Below are positions 1 through 4,841 of a stretch of DNA of 5,376 nucleotides, piece by piece. The position numbers and the translations under genes are program-made. Below the pieces are notes generated by a model that saw only the letters and a list, made by a program, of their open reading frames with translations, was not told where the DNA came from and did no database searches. The first letter of the stretch is position 1. Each line of letters opens with the position of its first letter. Origin of the DNA: Methanomicrobiales archaeon (GTDB lineage: Archaea > Halobacteriota > Methanomicrobia > Methanomicrobiales > JACTUA01); assembly GCA_028678555.1 (NCBI GenBank), contig JAJRDF010000109.1, positions 1-5,376 on the forward strand, read 5' to 3'.

Positions 1-399
1 GATCAGCACGATGAGGAAGACCAGGAAGTAGAGAAGGATCTCCAGCACCTCCAGGCTGGGGAAGAAGTTGGACCCGGAGAGGGAATCCACCCAGGCGAAG
101 ACATTGAACATGACGAGCACGAGGAAGACACTGGCAATGGCATGAAAAAGGGGGGCCGGCAGGTTGAAGGGGAAGGTGAACCGGTCAAAGATCTGCCCGG
201 TCATGAGGAGCAGGAACACGATCAGAAGATAGAGAAAATTGTCCTGCAGGAGGGTGACAAGGGAGGAGAAGAAGGGGTTGTGGAGGGAGGGTTCCAGGAA
301 GGAGAGGACCATGACGAGGGTCAGGAATGCCAGCACGCCGATAAGGATGGCGAAGACGGACCAGATGATGGATCTTCTCCGGTAAACCTGCATGGGCAT
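1..399 (-). CDS. Multi-pass membrane protein, unknown family (3' end cut by window edge)
   Basis: The reading frame is open from the ATG at 399 to the window edge, giving 133 residues, so the C-terminus is missing. The family is not recognised. The sequence begins MPMQVYRRRSIIW, a basic cytoplasmic-looking N-terminus. Hydrophobic stretches lie at about residues 12-33, 54-72, 84-105 and 118-133, so there are at least four membrane spans and no obvious signal peptide. Short polar loops between them carry QIFDRF and WVDSLSGSN. I see no catalytic motif. The ATG at 399 is chosen because a GAGGTG Shine-Dalgarno site sits six bases upstream and an in-frame TGA closes the frame shortly above it; an internal ATG two codons later is possible. 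The gene lies 99 bp downstream of another small membrane protein on the same strand, and the two probably share transcription. The coding call is firm because the frame is continuous and hydrophobic throughout; the function is unknown. Confidence 0.75.
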   Translation of the reverse strand, partial: MPMQVYRRRSIIWSVFAILIGVLAFLTLVMVLSFLEPSLHNPFFSSLVTLLQDNFLYLLIVFLLLMTGQIFDRFTFPFNLPAPLFHAIASVFLVLVMFNVFAWVDSLSGSNFFPSLEVLEILLYFLVFLIVLI

Positions 400-405
400 T
401 CCGTC

Positions 406-411
406 CACCTC
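406..411 (-). promoter_or_regulatory. Shine-Dalgarno site of the membrane protein starting at 399
   Basis: On the minus strand GAGGTG precedes the ATG at 399 with a 6-nt spacer (GACGGA). It matches the pyrimidine-rich 3' end of archaeal 16S rRNA and fixes the start. It implies a transcript with a 5' leader, or read-through from the gene upstream. Confidence 0.6.
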
Positions 412-498
412 AAAATGGGATTTCTTACCGGCGTGGGGGTCCGGTATTCTTAATCATTGTTATCTGATCCCCTTCGGGAGAATGGGGTTCCGGGCGTG

Positions 499-882
499 TC
501 AGCTGCCGGCCATATACTCGCCGTACAGCACCGAGGCTGCCGCAAGGAGCATGAAGAGGAGGGCGAGGGGCCAGGTGGACGCGGTGGCAAAGTAACCGGT
601 GAAGAAGCCGGTCAGGTAGGTGGCGATCCCCCATCGACCCAGGAAGATCGCAAACAGCAGGGGGGCAAAGGCAATAATCAGGAGAATCACGAGGAGGAGG
701 AGCACATCGGTGGTGAAGAAGCCGGGGCCCAGTACCTGGGGTGACCTCTGGGCGATGAAGGATGAGAAGGAGTCCATAAACAGGGTGACCAGGTCCTCCC
801 CCGGGCGCGAAGCGTACCGGATCACCAGGCCGGCGATAATCGAACCTGCCAGGAGATTCACCAGTGCGTTCCGCGGACGCAT
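499..882 (-). CDS. Small membrane protein, about four spans, unknown family
   Basis: This is a complete 127-residue frame from the ATG at 882 to a stop at 499-501. The family is not recognised. The N-terminus MRPRNALVN is basic and is followed by a first span at about residues 7-24. A 30-residue polar stretch with RYASRPGEDL and a Ser/Phe-rich segment comes next. Spans follow at about 58-80, 84-101 and 104-121, the second being very rich in Leu and Ile. A GRWG turn at about 82-85 separates spans two and three. The tail is GEYMAGS. No catalytic or ligand motif is visible. No clear Shine-Dalgarno site precedes the ATG, but a TATA-like box is centred about 28 bp upstream, which suits a leaderless mRNA. 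The gene is probably first in an operon with the membrane protein ending the window, and it is divergent from the DUF2150-like gene at 1124. An alternative same-strand frame starting at 889 gives a Pro/Arg-rich product and is rejected. Confidence 0.75.
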   Translation of the reverse strand: MRPRNALVNLLAGSIIAGLVIRYASRPGEDLVTLFMDSFSSFIAQRSPQVLGPGFFTTDVLLLLVILLIIAFAPLLFAIFLGRWGIATYLTGFFTGYFATASTWPLALLFMLLAAASVLYGEYMAGS

Positions 883-906
883 AGATCATCTATCGTGTGG
901 AATCCA

Positions 907-914
907 ATAAATAT
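907..914 (-). promoter_or_regulatory. TATA-like box for the minus-strand membrane gene
   Basis: The minus strand reads ATATTTAT here, in an otherwise GC-rich region. Its centre is about 28 bp from the ATG at 882. The archaeal TATA box is normally centred about 26-27 bp upstream of the transcription start, so transcription would begin at or next to the ATG. A short purine run (CAAG) just upstream could serve as the BRE. This is prediction from spacing and composition only. Confidence 0.45.
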
Positions 915-928
915 CTTGAGGCGGCCCT

Positions 929-974
929 GATACTCAATAAATCCCATATGGGATATAGAGTAGAATAGAGTATC
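929..974. repeat. Nested inverted/direct repeat block, candidate operator
   Basis: Three kinds of symmetry overlap here. A perfect 14-bp palindrome, ATCCCATATGGGAT, is at 941-954. Perfect 7-bp inverted arms, GATACTC (929-935) and GAGTATC (968-974), enclose it. The octamer ATAGAGTA is directly repeated at 955-962 and 965-972, a period of 10 bp or about one helical turn, and an inverted, imperfect copy TACTCAAT is at 931-938. The block lies immediately upstream of the TATA-like box for the minus-strand membrane gene and about 120 bp upstream of the one for the plus-strand operon. This arrangement is typical of a binding site for a dimeric or multimeric transcription factor. The factor is unknown. 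Confidence 0.5.
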
Positions 975-1086
975 CACTGCCATCGGCACCCGCGAAAGGA
1001 TCTCCCTGCCCGGGCTGGATCGTTCCGGGTGGAAGCTGGAATTCTCCGGCGGGAATGGCCTCTCCCCGTGTCTCCGGTCACCTTAT

Positions 1087-1101
1087 CGAAACCTCTTTTT
1101 A
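1087..1101 (+). promoter_or_regulatory. BRE/TATA promoter of the DUF2150-like operon, probably leaderless
   Basis: CGAAAC at 1087-1092 resembles a BRE, and CTTTTTA at 1095-1101 resembles a TATA box. The centre of the TATA-like element is about 26 bp from the ATG at 1124. The 20 bases before the ATG hold no Shine-Dalgarno match. Together these suggest that transcription starts at the initiation codon. The match is short, so this is a moderate prediction. Confidence 0.5.
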
Positions 1102-1123
1102 CTGACGGACACACCTGTACCGT

Positions 1124-1756
1124 ATGGGAAAAAAGAAAGCCGCCGGGGACTCACCGCCCCTGAAACTCTTCTATATCTTCTACAGCCGTGACCGGTGGAA
1201 CAACTGGCTCACCACCCTGCAGGACATGAGTTTTGAATCCCCGGAGGGGAGCGACGAGGTGCCGGAGGGGCTTGCGCATCTCTACCGCTTCGCCGAGGAC
1301 ATCACCATCGAGGTGCTCAAGATCGTGCGCCTCTTCCAGAACAAGCGGTTCACGAAGGAGGAGGCCCTGGAGAAGCTGAGAGAGGTGGAGTTCATCATCA
1401 TGTGCGAGTGCCCCGACGGGAAACTGGGAGAGGTGATCGAGAACCTGCAGCTGTCCCTCCTCGTCCTCTTCGCGGGGTGCCGGCGCTACGTGAACGGGGA
1501 TGTTGACAAGGATGTGAAAGCCCTCGTGAAGAAGGGCCGGGAGTGCGGCGACGAGGACATGGACGGGGCGCTCGCCGCCGCAGGGTCCATCGCCGCGGCA
1601 GTCATCGGCGGCGCTCCGTGCTGCGCCAAGTACCTGAAGGACGATGTCGAGACGACCACCCTCTTTGATGACTGGCTGGTGGAAGTGGAGACCATGAAGG
1701 AGGCGATGGAGTCCCTGGACGACTTCGACGAACCGCCTCCGGGTGAAGAGGAGTGA
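1124..1756 (+). CDS. DUF2150-like archaeal protein, function unknown
   Basis: The product is a 210-residue, acidic, soluble protein with no signal peptide or convincing membrane span. It resembles the archaeal family DUF2150, whose function is not established; the assignment is from remembered sequence style, not a search. Features that fit are FYIFYSRDRWNNWL near residues 16-29, a long helical middle part, and LQLSLLVLFAGCRRYVNGD at about 108-126. The end is strongly acidic (DDFDEPPPGEEE). Cysteines are at about 94, 96, 119, 141, 166 and 167; the C94-x-C96 and C166-C167 pairs could bind metal or be redox active, but this is speculative. An in-frame TGA at 1103-1105 leaves the ATG at 1124 as the natural start. 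The stop overlaps the GTG start of the next gene by four bases, so the two are probably translationally coupled. Several long frames on the other strand are shadows. Confidence 0.75.
   Translation: MGKKKAAGDSPPLKLFYIFYSRDRWNNWLTTLQDMSFESPEGSDEVPEGLAHLYRFAEDITIEVLKIVRLFQNKRFTKEEALEKLREVEFIIMCECPDGKLGEVIENLQLSLLVLFAGCRRYVNGDVDKDVKALVKKGRECGDEDMDGALAAAGSIAAAVIGGAPCCAKYLKDDVETTTLFDDWLVEVETMKEAMESLDDFDEPPPGEEE
1741..1746 (+). promoter_or_regulatory. Shine-Dalgarno site supporting the GTG start at 1753
   Basis: GGGTGA lies inside the end of the DUF2150-like gene, six bases before GTG. GGTGA pairs with the archaeal 16S 3' end. The 6-nt spacing equals that of the clear sites before 399 and 4841, and it supports a non-ATG start overlapping the previous stop. 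Confidence 0.5.
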
Positions 1757-2205
1757 TCGCGGACCGGGCCAGGTTCCGGGGGGCAAGGAAACTCTCGAGA
1801 GCCACGGGGCTCCGGATCCCCGACCAGGTATTCCACGGGGCTTTCCTGGAGGCGGTCTCCTCCGGGATCAACTTCGAGTTCCTGGATGGTCCCCTCCGGG
1901 CCCAGCTCCTGGAGTTTGTGCGGGAGTTCCTGTCCTGCGGCTGCAGGGACTCCCCGGACTGCGGGTGCCCGGAACGCAGGTTCGCAGGGAAGGTGCTGGA
2001 ACTCCGGGAGGAGGGGCTGGATCACCGGGAGATCAGCGCCCGCCTCCTGGAGGACTTCGGGATCGACGTGTACCCGGCCGACATCCTCTCGTACCTGGAG
2101 GAGAGCGTCCACGTCCTGGAGGCGATCCGCGAGGTGGCCCAGATCCAGGGGCGGGGAGCCCTGGGCACGGCATGCGACCGCCACCTGAAGAGCATCGTGC
2201 GATAA
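1753..2205 (+). CDS. Small protein with CxC-x5-CxC motif and HTH-like C-terminal half
   Basis: A GTG start overlaps the preceding TGA in a GTGA arrangement and opens a 150-residue frame ending in TAA. Residues 1-24 are basic. Residues 25-60 (VFHGAFLEAV... LLEFVREFL) look helical. A cysteine cluster C62-x-C64-x5-C70-x-C72 in a CGCRDSPDCGC context is a good candidate for binding zinc or another metal. Residues 80-116 (LELREEGLDHREISARL, then FGIDVYPADILSYL) read like a helix-turn-helix of the resolvase/invertase style, followed by a final helix. The motif reminds me of a segment of the archaeal helicase-associated family DUF5814, but this is a weak memory-based impression; no helicase motifs are present here. 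Coupling to the DUF2150-like gene suggests a joint function, perhaps in nucleic-acid handling or regulation. It is the last gene of the operon, with a terminator-like hairpin directly after it. Confidence 0.7.
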   Translation: MIADRARFRGARKLSRATGLRIPDQVFHGAFLEAVSSGINFEFLDGPLRAQLLEFVREFLSCGCRDSPDCGCPERRFAGKVLELREEGLDHREISARLLEDFGIDVYPADILSYLEESVHVLEAIREVAQIQGRGALGTACDRHLKSIVR

Positions 2206-2208
2206 TCC

Positions 2209-2259
2209 TCTCCCCCCAACGGGATCGAACCACAGAACAGGGGGGGAGGCCCTTTTTTT
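2209..2259 (+). terminator. Hairpin plus T-run terminator of the plus-strand operon
   Basis: The arm at 2209-2217 (TCTCCCCCC) pairs with 2241-2249 (GGGGGGAGG), nine pairs including one G-U, around a 23-nt loop. Seven T residues follow at 2253-2259. It starts four bases after the stop codon of the Cys-motif gene. The T-run alone would be a reasonable archaeal termination signal. It lies between convergent genes and faces the correct way only for the plus strand. Confidence 0.6.
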
Positions 2260-2316
2260 ATGGCCCGGGACAGGTCTCCGCGGTTTTCACTGCCAGCTGG
2301 GATTCCCTCCTGCCGC

Positions 2317-3345
2317 TCAGTAGAGGGTCTTCCGGTCCCGGCGAAGGGCACCGGTCAGGCGCCGGAGGCCCGGCACCCGGGATGCCCCCGGGAGCAGGAA
2401 GAGCAGGGTCCAGAGTCCCAGGCGCCGGAACCGGGAGGACATGGGGCCTCCCTCAGCCAGGGATAGGGCAGAACGCCCCAGCGATGCCAGGGAGGAGGGG
2501 GTCGCCCCCTGCATGCCATCCCCTCTCGTCCAGGCGGCATAGAGGCAGTCCCCGGCGAACCTTTCCAGGGCCGCGTTCAGTTCACCCCTGAACTGTTCCC
2601 TCTCCTGGCCCAGCTCCTCCCCTGCCGCCCGGTAGATGCCGATCATGTCCTGGTATCCCCGGGCACTGGCAAAGAGGAGCCGGTGGGACTCGGAGTGGGG
2701 TCCCTGCCGGTACCGGATCCGGGTACCCGAGAGGAAGGCCACCGGCTCCCTCCGGCTGATCTTCAGCCAGAGGGCCAGGTCCGCGGCGTACGGGTACTCC
2801 AGGGAAAATCCCCCGTAGTGCTGAAAGAGCGCCCTTCGCCCCACCACGGAGGGACAGGGCACCACGTTCCGGTCCCGCAGGATCCGGCGGAACCCATCGG
2901 GGGGTGGGAAGATCTCGGTGGCGTCCCGGTAGTCCTGGGTCGTCACCTCTCCCCCGGCCTCGATCTCGGATCCGGTGAAGGTGAATGCCACCTCAGGATG
3001 TTCCTCCAGGAACTGCACGGAGAGGGCGGTGAACCCGGGAGGGATCAGGTCATCTGAGTGGAGGATGTGGAGGTACTTCCCCTGCGCGAGCGTGATGCAC
3101 CGGTTGAAGTTCCCGAAGAGGCCCAGGTTCCGGTCATTTCTCACGTACCGGAGCCGCGGATCGCGGAAGGATGCCACCACGTCGGCGGTGGTGTCAGTGG
3201 AGGCATTGTCCACGACCAGGACCTCGGTGTCCCGGAAGGTCTGGGCAAGAGCCGATCGGATCGCATCCCCCACCATCCCGGCCCGGTTCCAGGTGGGGAT
3301 ACAGATGGAAACGGCAGGGGAACCCTCCCTCTCCCGGCTGTTCAT
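2317..3345 (-). CDS. Family 2 glycosyltransferase (GT-A fold)
   Basis: The 342-residue product is an inverting-type GT2 enzyme that would move a sugar from a nucleotide donor to a glycan at the cytoplasmic face. The N-terminal nucleotide-binding signature VSICIPTWNRAGMVGDAIRS is at about residues 12-31. VVDNASTD follows at 44-51, then RNLGLFGNFNRC at 72-83. The DxD-type metal/nucleotide motif is HSDD (residues 96-99). A later acidic site, AADLALWLKIS at about 187-197, is where acceptor-side catalytic Asp residues usually lie. The last 100 residues are less typical: a helical region, then a hydrophobic LGLWTLLFLLPG stretch (309-320) and a basic tail, which may hold it to the membrane. The start ATG overlaps the stop of the upstream reductase by four bases (ATGA). 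It is the last gene of the sugar operon. Donor and acceptor cannot be read from sequence, but a deoxysugar made by its neighbours is the likely donor. Confidence 0.9.
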   Translation of the reverse strand: MNSREREGSPAVSICIPTWNRAGMVGDAIRSALAQTFRDTEVLVVDNASTDTTADVVASFRDPRLRYVRNDRNLGLFGNFNRCITLAQGKYLHILHSDDLIPPGFTALSVQFLEEHPEVAFTFTGSEIEAGGEVTTQDYRDATEIFPPPDGFRRILRDRNVVPCPSVVGRRALFQHYGGFSLEYPYAADLALWLKISRREPVAFLSGTRIRYRQGPHSESHRLLFASARGYQDMIGIYRAAGEELGQEREQFRGELNAALERFAGDCLYAAWTRGDGMQGATPSSLASLGRSALSLAEGGPMSSRFRRLGLWTLLFLLPGASRVPGLRRLTGALRRDRKTLY

Positions 3346-4274
3346 CGCTTCATCTTCCCCATGCTCCCTTCAGCCACTGACCGGGCGTCCGCACCCCACT
3401 CCAGCCCCTGGCATTCCGCAAAGAGCATGTCCAGCATCTCAGGAAAGGATGGTATCCGGTACCCCACTGCCCGCTGGATCTTCTCAGAGGAGATGGTGGC
3501 ATTCATCGGCCGGGGGATTCCATCGGTGCTCCCGCACTTCACCGGGACCGACTGGAGACCGAACCTGTCCAGGACCGCACGGTTGAACTCATACTTGCTC
3601 ATCTGCTCGTTGCAGCCGATATTGAACACGCCGGAAAGACCGAGGGCGATCACATCCCGGACGAGACGGGAGACCACCTCCACGTGGACCGGGTTGAAAA
3701 ACTGGTCGGCGGGTGACACCATCTCCCGTCCTTCACGGACCGCCCTGAGGAGGGTCATGAAGTAATTGTCATGGGCGGTGGTGCTGTACCCGAAGATAAC
3801 CGACGGGCGGAGGATGACGTGGTTCGGCGACCGGGCCACCTGCCCCTCCCCCCCGAGCTTGGTGGCGATGTACAGGTTGGTGGGAGCCACCGGGGTCTCC
3901 TCGGTCGAGCTCCCCTCCTTCCTGTTGTAGACGGCATAGGTGGAGAAGAAAAGAAACGCGGCATCCGGGAACTGCGTTGCCAGATCACCGGTTGCCTGCA
4001 CGTTGACCTTCCGGCACGTATCAGGGTCAGCATCGCAGTCATACGGCCGGGATACCGCGGCGGTGTGGATCACCGCGTCCACATCCGCAAAACGCGAGCC
4101 GATCTCCTCCAGGTCCCTGTCCCGGGTAATGTCTGCGACGGTATCCACACAGGGTCCCGGTCGTCTTCCGATGCCCCGGACCGTCCATCCGGTATGTTCG
4201 TGAAGGTACCGGGAGAGCCTGGACCCGACAAACCCGTTCGCCCCGGTGATCAGGATCGTCTTCCCTGTGTGCAT
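3342..4274 (-). CDS. NAD(P)-dependent nucleotide-sugar reductase/epimerase, RmlD-like SDR
   Basis: The product is a 310-residue extended short-chain dehydrogenase/reductase. The Rossmann cofactor loop GANGFVG is at residues 11-17, directly after ILIT. HTAAVS (70-75) matches the usual post-β4 loop. The catalytic elements are present: FFSTYAVY with S111/T112, and YIATK with Y135 and K139. The string YIATKLGGE is much like the YGxTKLxGE of dTDP-4-dehydrorhamnose reductase (RmlD/RfbD). Later RPSVIFG (156-162), SGVFNIGCNEQMSKYEF (214-230) and NATISSEKIQRAVGY (258-272) also fit that group. The expected reaction is NAD(P)H reduction of a 4-keto-6-deoxy nucleotide sugar, though a 4-epimerase cannot be excluded. 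The start at 4274 places ILITGANG near the N-terminus as expected, and a purine-rich GGGAGAGGG precedes it. It follows the RmlC-like gene after 117 bp and overlaps the glycosyltransferase by four bases. Confidence 0.85.
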   Translation of the reverse strand: MHTGKTILITGANGFVGSRLSRYLHEHTGWTVRGIGRRPGPCVDTVADITRDRDLEEIGSRFADVDAVIHTAAVSRPYDCDADPDTCRKVNVQATGDLATQFPDAAFLFFSTYAVYNRKEGSSTEETPVAPTNLYIATKLGGEGQVARSPNHVILRPSVIFGYSTTAHDNYFMTLLRAVREGREMVSPADQFFNPVHVEVVSRLVRDVIALGLSGVFNIGCNEQMSKYEFNRAVLDRFGLQSVPVKCGSTDGIPRPMNATISSEKIQRAVGYRIPSFPEMLDMLFAECQGLEWGADARSVAEGSMGKMKR

Positions 4275-4360
4275 CGACCCTCTCCCTTTCCAGATCCCTC
4301 TTCTGTCTCCCCGATCCCTTCCTCCGCTGAAAGGTATCTTCGTGTATCTGGGTCGGGTCC

Positions 4361-4396
4361 GTCACCCCGGGGGATCGCCGGTGACCCCAGGTCACC
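4361..4396. repeat. Three-arm inverted repeat at the end of the RmlC-like gene
   Basis: GGTGACC (4380-4386) and GGTCACC (4390-4396) form a perfect 7-bp inverted repeat with a 3-nt spacer. A further GTCACC at 4361-4366 can pair with the same GGTGAC (4380-4385). Two mutually exclusive hairpins are therefore possible in the transcript. The repeat covers the stop codon (4392-4394) of the RmlC-like gene and reaches into the 117-bp gap before the reductase gene. There is no T-run on the minus strand, so it is not a classic terminator. It may be an mRNA processing or stability element, or chance in GC-rich DNA. Confidence 0.4.
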
Positions 4397-4841
4397 CATA
4401 CTTCCGGTCCCAGGTGTATCCGATCCCGGGATCGAAAGGATCGATCCGCTCAATCTCTTCCGGGTCATGGGGGATGGTGGCGCAGTTGGCCACGATGGCC
4501 TTCTCGTTCCCCAGCGACATGAAACCGTTCACGACACCCGGCGGGACCTTGACGAGGACGTAGTTGTCCTCGCCCATGAAGATCTCCTGGGTCTCCCCGC
4601 GGGTCGGGGATCCCTTCCGCGGGTCGTGGAGGACCATCTTGATGTTTCCCGAGATGACGGCATAGTTCAGTTCCATCTTCCGGTGCAGGTGCCAGGCCTT
4701 GATGGCCCCGGGGAAGATCACCGAGAAGTACATCTCCCCGAACCCGTGGAAATGCGGGTCGGTGCTCTTCATCATGTGCCGCACCATGCCCCGTTCGTCC
4801 AGGATGGTGCGCAGGGGGATGATCTGGACTCCGTCTATCAT
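4392..4841 (-). CDS. RmlC-like cupin, nucleotide-sugar epimerase/isomerase family
   Basis: The 149-residue product belongs to the dTDP-4-dehydrorhamnose 3,5-epimerase-like cupins (COG1898 type). Canonical RmlC is about 180 residues; this one is shorter. The core runs from GAIKAWHLHRK (45-55) through AVISGNIKMVLHDPRKGSPT (61-80) to VPPGVVNGF (99-107) and IVANCATIPHDPEEI (116-130). H51 aligns with the catalytic His of RGLHFQ in RmlC. By eye, the conserved Lys of KLV becomes E57, the His of GFAHGF becomes N105, and the Tyr residues of the YKATNYY region are missing. This resembles a distinct subfamily ending in a PHDPEEI plus DP pattern. The exact reaction is therefore uncertain: single epimerisation or isomerisation is as likely as 3,5-epimerisation. 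The ATG at 4841 is chosen over one at 4910 because GGAGGT lies six bases upstream and it makes an ATGA overlap with the dehydratase gene. Confidence 0.85.
   Translation of the reverse strand: MIDGVQIIPLRTILDERGMVRHMMKSTDPHFHGFGEMYFSVIFPGAIKAWHLHRKMELNYAVISGNIKMVLHDPRKGSPTRGETQEIFMGEDNYVLVKVPPGVVNGFMSLGNEKAIVANCATIPHDPEEIERIDPFDPGIGYTWDRKYG

Noticed and set aside
142..453. A Glu/Gly/Lys-rich 103-codon plus-strand frame
   Set aside because: This is the complement of the pyrimidine-rich codons (TTC, CTC, TCC) of the minus-strand membrane gene. The purine-rich composition is explained by that.
425..889. A 154-codon minus-strand frame starting seven bases upstream of the small membrane protein gene
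   Set aside because: It is a same-strand, different-frame overlap giving a Pro/Arg/His-rich product. The overlapping frame at 499-882 encodes coherent membrane spans.
890..1114. A 74-codon minus-strand frame filling the divergent intergenic region
   Set aside because: It has no ribosome site, an Arg-rich low-information product, and covers the promoter elements and the symmetrical repeat block.
1151..2184. Long minus-strand frames (211 and 232 codons) opposite the DUF2150-like operon
   Set aside because: They are antisense to two coupled genes with a promoter, ribosome sites and a terminator. Their compositions (Leu/His/Glu or Pro/Ser-rich) lack any motif.
2210..2250. On the minus strand, GGTTCGATCCC between TCCCCCC and GGGGGGA looks like a tRNA acceptor/T-arm mini-helix
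   Set aside because: No D-arm or anticodon arm exists, the T-stem has only two Watson-Crick pairs, and the outer stem is already explained as the terminator hairpin. Coincidence is most likely.
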